Positions 6,993 to 17,256 of a stretch of DNA of 25,125 bases are shown piece after piece; position 1 is the first letter of the stretch, and every line of letters starts with the position of its first letter. Origin of the DNA: an uncultured Capnocytophaga sp. GTDB lineage: Bacteria > Bacteroidota > Bacteroidia > Flavobacteriales > Flavobacteriaceae. The position numbers and the translations under genes were made by a program. The notes below the pieces were generated by a model that worked only from the letters and a program-made list of their open reading frames with translations, was not told the DNA's origin and did not search any database. The stretch spans positions 1 to 25,125 of the forward strand of contig CAJZFM010000001.1 in NCBI GenBank assembly GCA_915070235.1. The letters run 5' to 3'.

Positions 6993-8738
6993 ATGAAACA
7001 CTTAGCTCACGTAAACAAATATTTTTACAAATACCGCAAACAGCTCTTCTGGGGGGTACTCATCACAATCATTGCACGTCTTTTCTCCCTTGTCATGCCC
7101 AAGGGAGTACAGTATGCATTCAAGACGATTGAGAACTATATCAACCACCCCAACCCTGACCAACCTTTGGCAAGGTCTCTGCTTTTTTGCGCGTTAATCA
7201 TCATAGGTTCGGCCTTGCTTTCGGGCTTTTTTACTTTTTGGATGCGACAGCTCATTATCAATGTCTCTCGCTATATAGAGTATGACATGAAGAATGAGAT
7301 CTACCAGAAGTACCAAATCCTATCCCAGCGTTTCTATAAGCAAAATCGCACAGGCGACCTTATGAACCGTATCAGTGAGGATGTGGGCAAGGTGCGTATG
7401 TACACAGGTCCTGCCCTGATGTATAGCGTACAGACAGCTACGCTCTTTCTCTGTAGTATCCCTCTGATGTTTTACACCTCCCCCACCTTGGCTACCTATG
7501 CGCTTTTGCCACTACCCATATTGGCCATGCTTATTTACCTTATCTCTCGTAAGATCAATAAGAAAACTCTTGAGGTACAACAGTTTCTATCGGAAATTTC
7601 CTCTTTCTCTCAGGAGGTTTTCTCTGGGATTCATACCATCAAGGCCTATGCCTTAGAGAAGGAAGCACAGAAGAATGTAGAAGCTCTTAGCGAAGAAGGC
7701 CGTAAGAAAAACCTTTCCCTACTGCGTATTCAGGCTTGTTTCTTTCCTATTATGCTGTTACTTATTGGGATTAGTATTATCTTTGTCATCTTCATCGGGG
7801 GGCGATTATATATCAATGGCCAGATAGACTCCATTGGGGTTATCACCGAATTTAGTATCTATGTGATGATGCTCACTTGGCCTGTGGCTACTGTGGGCTG
7901 GGTCAGCAATATTGTCCAACAAGCGGAGGCCTCCCAAGGGCGTATCAACGAGTTTTTACACGAGACACCTGATATAGAAAATACCAACCCTTCCCCTACT
8001 CCTATTGTTGGAGATATTCGTTTTGAGCATGTTACCTTTACCTATCCTGATACTCAGGTTACTGCCCTAAAGGACATCTCTTTCCATATCCCTAAGGGAA
8101 AAAGTATCGCTATCATAGGGCGTACAGGCTCAGGGAAATCTACCATTCTTGACCTCATTACCCGTATGTATGATGTGCAGCAAGGAGAGGTACTCATTGA
8201 CGGTAGAGATATAAAGACACTCAACCTCAACGACTTGCGCAAGTCTATCTCTGTTATTCCGCAGGATTCTTTCCTCTTCTCTGATACTATAGAGAACAAT
8301 ATCAAGTTCGGCAAGTCCGAAGCCTCCGATTTGGAAGTAATCCAAGTGGCCAAGCTCGCACAAGTACATGACAACATCATGGATTTCAAGGATAAGTATA
8401 ACACCATGCTGGGAGAGCGAGGCATATCCCTCAGTGGAGGACAGCGCCAGCGTGTATCTATTGCCAGAGCACTGCTCAAGCAGGCACAGATCTACCTCTT
8501 TGATGATTGTCTCTCAGCGGTAGATACCGATACAGAAGAGAAGATCCTCCATAACCTTTCCCAAACGGCACAGAATACCACTCGCATCATCGTCAGCCAC
8601 CGTGTATCAGTGGCTCGCAATGCCGATTATATCCTTTTCTTAGACCAAGGCTACCTCGTAGGGGAGGGTTCCCATACCGAGCTATATACTCAAAACGAAG
8701 CCTATCGCAATTATTATGATACTCAAATCATTAAGTGA
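6993..8738 (+). CDS. ABC exporter half-transporter (MdlA/MdlB/MsbA type)
   Basis: Inner-membrane export pump with one transmembrane domain fused to one ATPase domain (581 residues), working as a dimer. Six membrane helices lie in about 15-320. The ATPase domain has Walker A GRTGSGKST at 376-384, signature LSGGQ at 480-484, Walker B ending LFDD at 502-505 and the switch histidine H536. The residue after the Walker B aspartate is Asp505, not the usual Glu. This is known from the degenerate site of heterodimeric exporters such as the MdlA/YheI and BmrC side. No partner half-transporter is adjacent, so it may pair with a protein encoded elsewhere or act as a homodimer. Substrate unknown. Only 4 bases separate it from rpoN, so the two are probably one operon. 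Confidence 0.93.
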   Translation: MKHLAHVNKYFYKYRKQLFWGVLITIIARLFSLVMPKGVQYAFKTIENYINHPNPDQPLARSLLFCALIIIGSALLSGFFTFWMRQLIINVSRYIEYDMKNEIYQKYQILSQRFYKQNRTGDLMNRISEDVGKVRMYTGPALMYSVQTATLFLCSIPLMFYTSPTLATYALLPLPILAMLIYLISRKINKKTLEVQQFLSEISSFSQEVFSGIHTIKAYALEKEAQKNVEALSEEGRKKNLSLLRIQACFFPIMLLLIGISIIFVIFIGGRLYINGQIDSIGVITEFSIYVMMLTWPVATVGWVSNIVQQAEASQGRINEFLHETPDIENTNPSPTPIVGDIRFEHVTFTYPDTQVTALKDISFHIPKGKSIAIIGRTGSGKSTILDLITRMYDVQQGEVLIDGRDIKTLNLNDLRKSISVIPQDSFLFSDTIENNIKFGKSEASDLEVIQVAKLAQVHDNIMDFKDKYNTMLGERGISLSGGQRQRVSIARALLKQAQIYLFDDCLSAVDTDTEEKILHNLSQTAQNTTRIIVSHRVSVARNADYILFLDQGYLVGEGSHTELYTQNEAYRNYYDTQIIK

Positions 8739-8774
8739 TTAATGAATAGTTAGTGAAACTTAAAACTCAAAATT

Positions 8775-9320
8775 ATGAGACATACTCTTATACTCTTAGC
8801 AGCTCTTTTGAGCCTTGTAGCTTGCTCCGACGGCAAGCTCTCCCCCTCACAAGCCCACGATTTAGTAGAGGCGGCCTTGCAGGATTCCCCTATGTACGAA
8901 ACTGCTCATCTAACGCTGGGTGAGGTAAAGTACCGCACCAAAAAAGACGGGGACAAAATAAAGCAAATCAAGCAATTGGAAAGCGATGATTACCTCTCCA
9001 TAGAGGAACTCAAGGTAAAGAAAAAATGGCTCTCCAACGATAGTATTTGGGTAGTGAATATCAAGTGTACCGACAAGGCACTTCCTTATGTTACCGAACT
9101 AAAAGAGACCCGTGCCAAGGTAAAAACCCTCGAATATGTACTCTCCAATGAGGTTACTGTAGAACAAAAAAACGAGAAAAGCGCCACTATCACCGCTACT
9201 TTCCAGAAAAAAGAAACTCCTTTTAGCTTCCTAAACAAAAAGGCTGGCGGTCAGGATTTTATCCAAAAGAAATACAAAGCCAAATATCGAGAAAAAGAGG
9301 GCTGGACACTCTCTAAATAA
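8775..9320 (+). CDS. Putative lipoprotein of unknown function
   Basis: A 181-residue protein with a lipoprotein signal: MRHTLILLAALLSLVAC, with Cys17 as the lipidation site in an L-V-A-C lipobox. The mature part is lysine-rich and mostly helical or strand-forming, with no domain I recognise. Residues after the cysteine (SDGKLS) do not match the K/D-D-E surface-export signal described for Capnocytophaga lipoproteins, so a periplasm-facing position is more likely; this is inference. It lies 36 bases after the ABC exporter and 46 before a membrane-protein gene on the same strand, so co-transcription is possible. Confidence 0.8.
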   Translation: MRHTLILLAALLSLVACSDGKLSPSQAHDLVEAALQDSPMYETAHLTLGEVKYRTKKDGDKIKQIKQLESDDYLSIEELKVKKKWLSNDSIWVVNIKCTDKALPYVTELKETRAKVKTLEYVLSNEVTVEQKNEKSATITATFQKKETPFSFLNKKAGGQDFIQKKYKAKYREKEGWTLSK

Positions 9321-9366
9321 TAAGATTAGCCTCCCAACACCTAAACCCTATTACCTAATTTTACCT

Positions 9367-9816
9367 ATGAAAAAAAGCACCTCCCTTTTACTATTTCAAG
9401 CCCTACTCTCTGTAGTTTCGGGCATACTCATCACCCAGATGTCTCTCTTGGGGCGTATCGGTATTCATACCATGTATAGGCAATTCATGATCTTTCGCTC
9501 GTGGTGGAAAACAGCCTTATTGCTTTTTGTAGTACAGTGTCTCATTATTGGCCTTCTGTGGGGCATACGAAAAATGATACATCTTTCAGCGGCCAAAAAA
9601 GTCGCATGGCTACTGCTTATAGTAGGTATTGCTGGTTTTGCTGCTACCTACTGGGATTTCTCTACCACCATGCACAAGGTCATGAAAGCTAAGTTTCACT
9701 TCGGCTTCTACCTCTTTTGGATCGGCTGGTGGGTAAGTTGCTTGTACTTTATCACCATTAAGAATGAAGAACCTATAGTGAAAAATGAAGAATTAGAAGA
9801 AAAAAGCAATTACTAA
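9367..9816 (+). CDS. Small four-helix membrane protein of unknown function
   Basis: A 149-residue protein with hydrophobic segments at about 7-25, 47-67, 79-97 and 109-131, so probably four inner-membrane helices with a cytoplasmic, charged tail. The region around 36-50 (MYRQFMIFRSWWKT) and the motif FYLFWIGWWVSCLYF are rich in aromatic residues. The acidic tail after 132 is encoded by short A-rich direct repeats (AGAATGAAGAA at 9761-9771, AAAATGAAGAA at 9782-9792), which suggests that the end of the gene has been extended by repeat sequence. No family recognised. A good intrinsic terminator follows. Confidence 0.8.
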   Translation: MKKSTSLLLFQALLSVVSGILITQMSLLGRIGIHTMYRQFMIFRSWWKTALLLFVVQCLIIGLLWGIRKMIHLSAAKKVAWLLLIVGIAGFAATYWDFSTTMHKVMKAKFHFGFYLFWIGWWVSCLYFITIKNEEPIVKNEELEEKSNY

Positions 9817-9836
9817 CAAACTCAAAATTCAAAACT

Positions 9837-12040
<2,204 letters not shown>

Positions 12041-12043
12041 ATA

Positions 12044-12133
12044 ACTAATGTTCAATGATTAATGATTAATGTTCAATGACCATTGTTGTTATTGGCATTA
12101 ATCATTATTGGCATTAATCATTAATCATTATAG
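12044..12133. repeat. Intergenic GATTAAT/ATTGGC repeat array
   Basis: Between the convergent GH97 and MBL genes lie units of AATGATTAATG, TTCAATGA and ATTGGCATTAATC. Positions 12089-12123 are an exact 35-base reverse complement of 20515-20549. Part of the array overlaps the end of the MBL gene and supplies its last codons and stop. Confidence 0.85.
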
Positions 12134-12884
12134 TAAGATTATCATATGCCAAAAATACATGTGCAGGGAGTTCTTTCTGTACTTTAGCATGAAAGCCCAT
12201 GGTTTGGCTCATATGTGTGAAGAAGGTCTGGCGCGGGTGTACTTCCCTAACAATCGCCAAGGCCTCTTCTATGTTTAGGTGGGTAGGGTGAGGTGCCTTA
12301 CGTAGCGCATTGAGCACAAGAGTATCTACCTTATGGAGCTTGGAGAGTTCCGCCTCGGCTATATATTTGGCATCGGTAATATAGGCTAAGTTGCCTATAC
12401 GATAACCTAAAATAGGCAAGGTACCATGCTCCACTGCAATCGGGGTTACTTCCTTGCCAAAAAGCGTAAAAGGTATATCTGCCGTAATCTCTGTTGGAGC
12501 TACCGAAGGTGCCCCCGCATAGCGGTTCTCTGTGGCGAAGATATAGGCAAAACGTATGCGCAGTTGCTCTATCACTCTGGGTAGGCCATAGATAGGCATA
12601 TCCCCCTGCTTGAGTACAAAGGGGCGTATATCATCTAAGCCTGCGGTATGGTCGGCATGTTCATGGGTAAAAAGAATTGCTTCCAAGTGCTGCACCCTAT
12701 GGCGCAACATCTGCTGGCGAAAGTCTGGCGCACAGTCTATATTTACATTCACGCCCCCCCATGAGAGTAAAGCTGAAGTTCGCAAACGCTTATCCCGCTT
12801 GTCCCTACTACGTGCCACGGGCGTATCCATGCCTATCACAGGTACTCCTTGGGAGGTGCCTGTTCCTAAGAAGGTAAGTTTCAT
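12114..12884 (-). CDS. MBL-fold metallohydrolase (PhnP/RNase Z-like)
   Basis: Metallo-beta-lactamase-fold hydrolase of 256 residues, cytosolic, no signal peptide. The start MKLTFLGTGTSQGVPV is typical of this subgroup. The metal-binding motif THEHADH lies at 73-79 (H74, H76, D78, H79), followed by GLDDIRPF. Further likely ligands are H152 in VEHGTLP, D168 in AYITDAKY, and a late histidine in FFTHMSQTMG. The layout is nearest to the PhnP/RNase Z-like phosphodiesterases, but no phn genes are near, so the substrate is unknown. The last codons (IMIND and stop) are read from the intergenic repeat array. It is transcribed divergently from rpiB and probably from the TATTTTTG element at 12939-12946. 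Confidence 0.9.
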   Translation of the reverse strand: MKLTFLGTGTSQGVPVIGMDTPVARSRDKRDKRLRTSALLSWGGVNVNIDCAPDFRQQMLRHRVQHLEAILFTHEHADHTAGLDDIRPFVLKQGDMPIYGLPRVIEQLRIRFAYIFATENRYAGAPSVAPTEITADIPFTLFGKEVTPIAVEHGTLPILGYRIGNLAYITDAKYIAEAELSKLHKVDTLVLNALRKAPHPTHLNIEEALAIVREVHPRQTFFTHMSQTMGFHAKVQKELPAHVFLAYDNLTIMIND

Positions 12885-12908
12885 TAGGCTTATTTTTAAT
12901 TAATTAGC

Positions 12909-12924
12909 CTTCCCCTTAGGGAAG
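12909..12924. other. Short GC-rich hairpin in the MBL-gene leader
   Basis: CTTCCC (12909-12914) and GGGAAG (12919-12924) form a perfect 6-base stem with loop CTTA. It is the only GC-rich stretch in the divergent spacer and would lie in the predicted leader of the MBL gene. Function unknown. Confidence 0.4.
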
Positions 12925-12938
12925 AATTTATAGTCATG

Positions 12939-12946
12939 CAAAAATA
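12939..12946 (-). promoter_or_regulatory. Putative -7 element for the MBL-fold gene
   Basis: Read on the minus strand this is TATTTTTG, a match to TAnnTTTG, within TTGTATTTTTGCA as at 2612-2624. It lies 54 bases before the MBL start codon. No matching TTTG upstream. Confidence 0.5.
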
Positions 12947-12990
12947 CAATTTTTTCTTGATAATAGCTTTTAAAACTACTAAAAAAAATG

Positions 12991-12998
12991 TACCTTTG
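12991..12998 (+). promoter_or_regulatory. Putative -7 element for rpiB-pheS
   Basis: TACCTTTG is a full match to TAnnTTTG, followed by CA as in other cores of this window, and lies 20 bases before the rpiB ATG. The -33 TTTG is not evident. Confidence 0.6.
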
Positions 12999-13018
12999 CA
13001 CTTTAAAAACACTGACTG

Positions 13019-13441
13019 ATGAAAATTACCATTGGAAATGATCACGCAGGTACTGAATATAAGAAAGTGATTATGCAGTACTTGCTATCACAGCATTACG
13101 ATGTTACCAACGTGGGTACCGACTCCCCCGAAAGCGTGGATTATCCTGACTTTGCACACCCCGTAGGAGAGATGATTGATAAGGGAGAGGCCGACTGGGG
13201 TATTGTTATCTGTGGAAGTGGCAACGGAGTGGCCATGACCGTAAATAAGCACCCCAAAGTGCGCTGTGCCCTCTGCTGGAACAAGGAAATCGCCGCCTTG
13301 GCAAGAGAGCACAACAATGCCAATGTGATCGCTATTCCCGCCCGCTTTACAGCCGTAGAACAAGCCCTTGAGATGGTCAAGACTTTCCTTAACACTCCTT
13401 TTGAAGGTGGCCGACATGCCCGCCGCGTAGAAAAAATTTAA
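13019..13441 (+). CDS. rpiB: Ribose-5-phosphate isomerase B
   Basis: Interconverts ribose 5-phosphate and ribulose 5-phosphate in the non-oxidative pentose phosphate pathway; cytosolic RpiB/LacAB-fold enzyme. The 140 residues are the usual length. Visible active-site parts are the N-terminal IGNDHAG (D8, H9), Cys65 in ICGSGNG (equivalent to the catalytic Cys66 of E. coli RpiB), and His98 in REHNNANV. The C-terminal FEGGRHARRVEKI fits the phosphate-binding arginines. It starts 20 bases after a TACCTTTG core, so the leader is very short. pheS follows after 21 bases and is probably in the same operon. Confidence 0.94.
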   Translation: MKITIGNDHAGTEYKKVIMQYLLSQHYDVTNVGTDSPESVDYPDFAHPVGEMIDKGEADWGIVICGSGNGVAMTVNKHPKVRCALCWNKEIAALAREHNNANVIAIPARFTAVEQALEMVKTFLNTPFEGGRHARRVEKI

Positions 13442-13462
13442 CCACATAATATTGTTATTCCT

Positions 13463-14482
13463 ATGATAGATAAAATCAAAGCACATATTGCCAAGGTGGA
13501 AGCCTTTGCCACTGAAAAAAAAGAAGAATTAGAACAATTCCGCTTGGAATATCTCGGTAAAAAGGGATTGCTCAATGACCTCTTTGCCCAATTCAAAGAA
13601 GTTCCTAAAGAGGAAAAAAAGGAATTTGGACAGATTATTAACGAACTCAAGAGCAAGGCTGAAGCAAAAATCAACGAACTCAAAGAGAAACTTGGTGGAC
13701 AAGCTACAGCTACACCTGCTTATAACGACCTTACTCGCCCCGCTTTTCCTATGGAGATCGGAAGCCGTCACCCTGTGTCGCTAATCAAAAATAAGATTAT
13801 TGAGATCTTTGCCAACATTGGCTTTAGCATAGCCGAAGGGCCTGAAATAGAGGATGATTGGCACAACTTCACTGCCCTAAACCTCCCCGAATATCACCCC
13901 GCGAGGGATATGCAGGATACTTTCTTTATCCAGACTCGCCCCGATATTCTTCTACATACCCATACAAGCTCAGTAGAGGTGCGCTATATGGAGCAAAACC
14001 AACCACCTATACGTATTATCGCCCCGGGTCGTGTGTATCGCAATGAGGATATATCGGCTCGCTCTCACTGCCTTTTCCACCAAATAGAAGGCTTGTATAT
14101 TGACACCAATGTTTCCTTCGCTGACCTCAAACAAACGCTTCTTTACTTTACCAAGGAGATGTTCGGTAAGTCCAAAATACGTCTTAGACCCTCTTATTTC
14201 CCTTTCACTGAACCCAGTGCAGAAATGGATATCTATTGGGGGTTGAACAACGAAATTGACTACCGCATCACCAAGGGTACAGGCTGGCTTGAGATCATGG
14301 GCTGTGGTATGACCGACCCCAATGTACTAAAGAACTGCAATATAGACCCTGAAAAATACTCAGGTTTTGCTTTCGGTATTGGGCTGGAACGTGTAGCCAT
14401 GCTTCTGTATCAGATAGGAGACATACGCGCTTTTTATGAGAATGATGTGCGCTTCTTAGAGCAATTCAAAAGCTCTATATAA
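13463..14482 (+). CDS. pheS: Phenylalanine-tRNA ligase alpha subunit
   Basis: Catalytic subunit of the alpha2-beta2 phenylalanyl-tRNA synthetase; charges tRNA-Phe in the cytosol. The 339 residues are normal. Residues 1-90 form the N-terminal coiled coil that binds tRNA (charged, K/E-rich). The class II core follows, starting near [19 protein letters not shown]. Motif 2 is near 190-200 ([14 protein letters not shown]), with FHQIEGL after it. Motif 3 is [13 protein letters not shown], with GIGLER at 305-310. The beta-subunit gene pheT is not in the window, as is common outside operons of the E. coli type. It probably shares the rpiB promoter. Confidence 0.96.
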   Translation: MIDKIKAHIAKVEAFATEKKEELEQFRLEYLGKKGLLNDLFAQFKEVPKEEKKEFGQIINELKSKAEAKINELKEKLGGQATATPAYNDLTRPAFPMEIGSRHPVSLIKNKIIEIFANIGFSIAEGPEIEDDWHNFTALNLPEYHPARDMQDTFFIQTRPDILLHTHTSSVEVRYMEQNQPPIRIIAPGRVYRNEDISARSHCLFHQIEGLYIDTNVSFADLKQTLLYFTKEMFGKSKIRLRPSYFPFTEPSAEMDIYWGLNNEIDYRITKGTGWLEIMGCGMTDPNVLKNCNIDPEKYSGFAFGIGLERVAMLLYQIGDIRAFYENDVRFLEQFKSSI

Positions 14483-14513
14483 GCCTGCTTTACTACGTGA
14501 AAAACAAACAATT

Positions 14514-15260
14514 ATGTTCAGACATCAAGGAAAAAAGCGTTCTGCCAAGAATAACTTACAAATAGCGGTCGTACTCTCCTTCGTGGCGGGTATGGTCAAT
14601 GTGGTGGGCTTCCTTTTCTTAAGTAGGCTCACGACCAATGTTACTGGGCATTTCGCTTTTTTCATTCATGATATGTCTATAGCGGAGTTTTGGAAGGGTA
14701 CTATCTATCTGTGCTATATCCTTTCTTTCCTCTGCGGTTCTTTTACTTCGGGCTGGCTGATTGAGGACGCCAACTATCACAAAAGGCAAAATAAGTATTT
14801 CAGACCTACCATCTTAGAATGTTTAACTCTTGGTTCTGTTATCCTTTTCAATACTCTATGGGAGCATTTCCCTCATGAGCTAACCACCTTTATGCTGCTC
14901 TATGCCATGGGATTGCAGAACTCTTTTGTGACCAAAATCTCCAACGCCACCGTTCGCACCACTCACCTAACGGGCTTGTTTACCGATCTGGGTATTGAAC
15001 TTTCCCAATTATTCTATATCAGAAGAAACAATTATCTACAACAGGAGAATAATATAAAAAATAGCATCAGACTACGGCTATTTATCGTTGTTTTTTTCTT
15101 CTTAGGCGGCTTTTTTGCAGGATTCGCTTTCGTAAAACTTTCCTTGGGAATCAAGACACTTTTCTTTGCTATCGCTATCCTATTGACTGGCCTATATTAT
15201 GATGATGTACGTTTTAGATACCTCACCGAAAGACGAAAGCACCGAAAACCACACCATTAA
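14514..15260 (+). CDS. YoaK/DUF1275 family membrane protein
   Basis: Integral inner-membrane protein of 248 residues with about six hydrophobic helices. Family features are the first helix FVAGMVNVVGFLFL followed by TTNVTGHFAFF, and the second-half repeat YAMGLQNSFVTKISNATVRTTHLTGLFTDLGIEL. These N-V-T-G-H and R-T-T-H-L-T-G motifs mark DUF1275; its function is not established and transport is only suspected. The N-terminus is basic (MFRHQGKKRSAKN) and the C-terminus ends RKHRKPHH, both probably cytoplasmic. It starts 31 bases after pheS and may be the last gene of the rpiB-pheS operon. Confidence 0.9.
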   Translation: MFRHQGKKRSAKNNLQIAVVLSFVAGMVNVVGFLFLSRLTTNVTGHFAFFIHDMSIAEFWKGTIYLCYILSFLCGSFTSGWLIEDANYHKRQNKYFRPTILECLTLGSVILFNTLWEHFPHELTTFMLLYAMGLQNSFVTKISNATVRTTHLTGLFTDLGIELSQLFYIRRNNYLQQENNIKNSIRLRLFIVVFFFLGGFFAGFAFVKLSLGIKTLFFAIAILLTGLYYDDVRFRYLTERRKHRKPHH

Positions 15261-15270
15261 TGTATGCCAT

Positions 15271-15306
15271 TTTGTCACTTTTCAATCTTTGGCAGTACTT
15301 TTGCTA
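15271..15306 (+). promoter_or_regulatory. Overlapping sigma-54-like and Bacteroidota-type promoter before grpE
   Basis: Two readings share the same bases. TTTG at 15271-15274, a 21-base spacer and TACTTTTG at 15296-15303 fit the Bacteroidota primary promoter. TTGGCA at 15289-15294 and TTGCT at 15301-15305 give GG (15291-15292), 10 bases, then GC (15303-15304), as in the sigma-54 consensus TTGGCACG-N4-TTGCW with two mismatches at the CG. The grpE ATG lies 36 bases after the GC. Confidence 0.55.
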
Positions 15307-15340
15307 TGAATAAAAATTAGTAATACAAAATAATACACCC

Positions 15341-16063
15341 ATGAATACAGGACACAATCATAACGAAGGCGACCTATACGCTGATGACATTCATGACGCT
15401 GAATTTCAAGATGCTGAAATCATAGATGAGGAAATTCACGACAACCCTACCCCTGCCCAAGAGGCTTCCTATGTACAAGAAGAACCCCAAGTGGTAGAGG
15501 CTCAAGAACAAACAAACGAAGAGACTGAAAATCAAGATTATAACACCCAAGCTGAATTTGCTGAAAAACAAGCCGAAGCAGAAAGACAGGCCAGCGATGC
15601 AGCTCAGGCCGACGAGGCTATCTCTATCCTTGAGACCGAATTACATAAGGAAAAAGACAAGTTCATGCGCCTCTTCGCTGAGTTTGAAAACTATAAGCGA
15701 CGCACTGCCAAAGAACGACAAGATCTACTCAAGTCAGCAGGACAAGATGTCATACAAGCTATGCTCCCTGTCTTAGATGACTTTGACCGTGCCTTAGTGG
15801 AAATCTCCAAGAGTGAGGACGAAAACTTGCTCCGTGGTGTGGAGCTTATTCATAGCAAGCTCCTCAGTACCCTCCGTTCCAAAGGTTTGGAAGAAATCCC
15901 TGTGGCTGCCTCCGATACCTTTGATAGCGACATACACGAGGCGCTTACCCAAACTGTTGCTCCTACTCCTGAACTCAAAGGAAAAATCATTGACGTGGTA
16001 GAAAAAGGATACAAATTGGGAGAAAAAATTATCCGCTACCCCAAAGTGGTAGTAGGACAATAG
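15341..16063 (+). CDS. grpE: Nucleotide-exchange factor GrpE
   Basis: Dimeric co-chaperone that releases ADP from DnaK; cytosolic. The family core begins near residue 90 with the long dimerisation helix (ISILETELHKEKDKFMRLFAEFENYKRRTAKER). It continues with the four-helix bundle (AMLPVLDDFDRALV) and ends with the beta-wing carrying IDVVEKGYKLGEKIIRYPKVVVGQ. At 240 residues it is about 40 longer than E. coli GrpE because of an acidic, glutamine-rich, disordered-looking N-terminus (about 1-85). The ATG at 15341 follows a promoter directly and no better internal start is obvious. dnaJ starts 21 bases after the stop, so the two form an operon. dnaK is not in the window. Confidence 0.95.
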   Translation: MNTGHNHNEGDLYADDIHDAEFQDAEIIDEEIHDNPTPAQEASYVQEEPQVVEAQEQTNEETENQDYNTQAEFAEKQAEAERQASDAAQADEAISILETELHKEKDKFMRLFAEFENYKRRTAKERQDLLKSAGQDVIQAMLPVLDDFDRALVEISKSEDENLLRGVELIHSKLLSTLRSKGLEEIPVAASDTFDSDIHEALTQTVAPTPELKGKIIDVVEKGYKLGEKIIRYPKVVVGQ

Positions 16064-16084
16064 GCTTTCTTAGTGATTGAATAA

Positions 16085-17200
16085 ATGAAAAAAGATTATT
16101 ATGAAATTTTAGGCGTTAGCAAGACTGCTACTGCCGCTGAAATAAAAAAGGCCTACCGAAAAAAAGCATTGGAATACCACCCCGATAAAAACCCTGGGGA
16201 CAAAGAGGCCGAAGAAAAATTCAAAGAGGCTGCTCAGGCCTACGAAATACTGAGCGACGAACAGAAACGAGCACAATACGACCAATTCGGACACGCAGCC
16301 TTCGAAGGGGGCGGTGGCAGTTATAGCTCTATGGAGGATATCTTCCGTAACTTCGGAGATATCTTCGGCGGACACTTTAGCGGCTTCGGTGGCTTTGGTG
16401 GCTTCGGCGGAGGAAATTCTCGCTCTTATAGAATAAAAGGGGGAGATCTACGTATCCGCGTGAAACTTACCTTGGCAGACATCGTAACAGGTACTGAAAA
16501 GAAAGTAAAAGTACTTCGTAAGGTAAAGGCCGAAGGTGCCACTTATAAGACTTGTAACACCTGCCATGGCAACGGAAGTATCGTCCGAGAGGTCAATACT
16601 ATGCTCGGCCGTATGCAATCTTCCTCCCCCTGCCCTACCTGTGGCGGAAGCGGTGAGGTGATTGACAAAAAGCCTGATGGTGCCGATGCCCAGGGTCTCA
16701 AATCGGTAGAGGAAACTGTTACTATCAAGATTCCTGCAGGGGTAGTAGAAGGTATGCAGATGAAGGTGCCTAACAAAGGGAACGAAGCCCCTGGCAACAA
16801 TAGTATCCCTGGTGACCTATTAGTGCTTATTGAGGAAATAGAACACGAAACTCTCAAGCGCGAGGGGGAAAACCTCCACTTAGACCTATATATAAGCATG
16901 CCTGAAGCCGTCTTGGGTACTTCCAAGGATATAGAAACAGCTACAGGAAAGGTGCGTATTAAGCTCGAAGAGGGAATCCAATCAGGAAAAATCCTACGCC
17001 TCAAGGGCAAAGGAATACCTAACCTCAACGGATATGGGGCTGGAGACTTGCTTGTACATGTGAATGTATGGACTCCTAAAACCCTTACCAAAGAGCAGAA
17101 AAACTTCTTCCAAAAGATGATGGAAGATGACAACTTTACCCCACAACCCGACAAATCAGAAAAGAGCTTCTTTGAAAAAGTCAAAGATATGTTCTCCTGA
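16085..17200 (+). CDS. dnaJ: Chaperone DnaJ, reduced zinc-domain form
   Basis: Hsp40 co-chaperone that delivers unfolded clients to DnaK and stimulates its ATPase. The J domain covers 1-70 with HPD at 32-34. A Gly/Phe linker follows at about 72-115 ([10 protein letters not shown]). The cysteine-rich region has only two CxxCxGxG motifs, C157-G164 (CNTCHGNG) and C183-G190 (CPTCGGSG), where E. coli DnaJ has four. The two can form one zinc site. The C-terminal substrate-binding domains follow ([14 protein letters not shown]...). The reading frame is open throughout (371 residues, normal length), so this is not a frameshift. I recall the same two-motif form in other flavobacterial DnaJ proteins. 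Second gene of the grpE-dnaJ operon. Confidence 0.95.
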   Translation: MKKDYYEILGVSKTATAAEIKKAYRKKALEYHPDKNPGDKEAEEKFKEAAQAYEILSDEQKRAQYDQFGHAAFEGGGGSYSSMEDIFRNFGDIFGGHFSGFGGFGGFGGGNSRSYRIKGGDLRIRVKLTLADIVTGTEKKVKVLRKVKAEGATYKTCNTCHGNGSIVREVNTMLGRMQSSSPCPTCGGSGEVIDKKPDGADAQGLKSVEETVTIKIPAGVVEGMQMKVPNKGNEAPGNNSIPGDLLVLIEEIEHETLKREGENLHLDLYISMPEAVLGTSKDIETATGKVRIKLEEGIQSGKILRLKGKGIPNLNGYGAGDLLVHVNVWTPKTLTKEQKNFFQKMMEDDNFTPQPDKSEKSFFEKVKDMFS

Positions 17201-17256
17201 CTGACCCGTTGGCTATGGGCGAAGTTATCATAAGAAAAAATCTCTAATACTATCAT

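Noticed and set aside
8054..8479. Minus-strand open frame opposite the ABC exporter ATPase domain
   Set aside because: Antisense to conserved Walker A to signature sequence; no family features and no ribosome or promoter signal.
12044..12133. Possible CRISPR array
   Set aside because: Units are 7-16 bases, overlapping and without unique spacers; no cas genes in the window.
16543..17256. Long minus-strand open frame (237 codons) opposite dnaJ
   Set aside because: It lies wholly over the strong dnaJ frame and its end, reads as low-complexity Ser/Pro/Ile sequence and has no recognisable domain; a codon-bias shadow.
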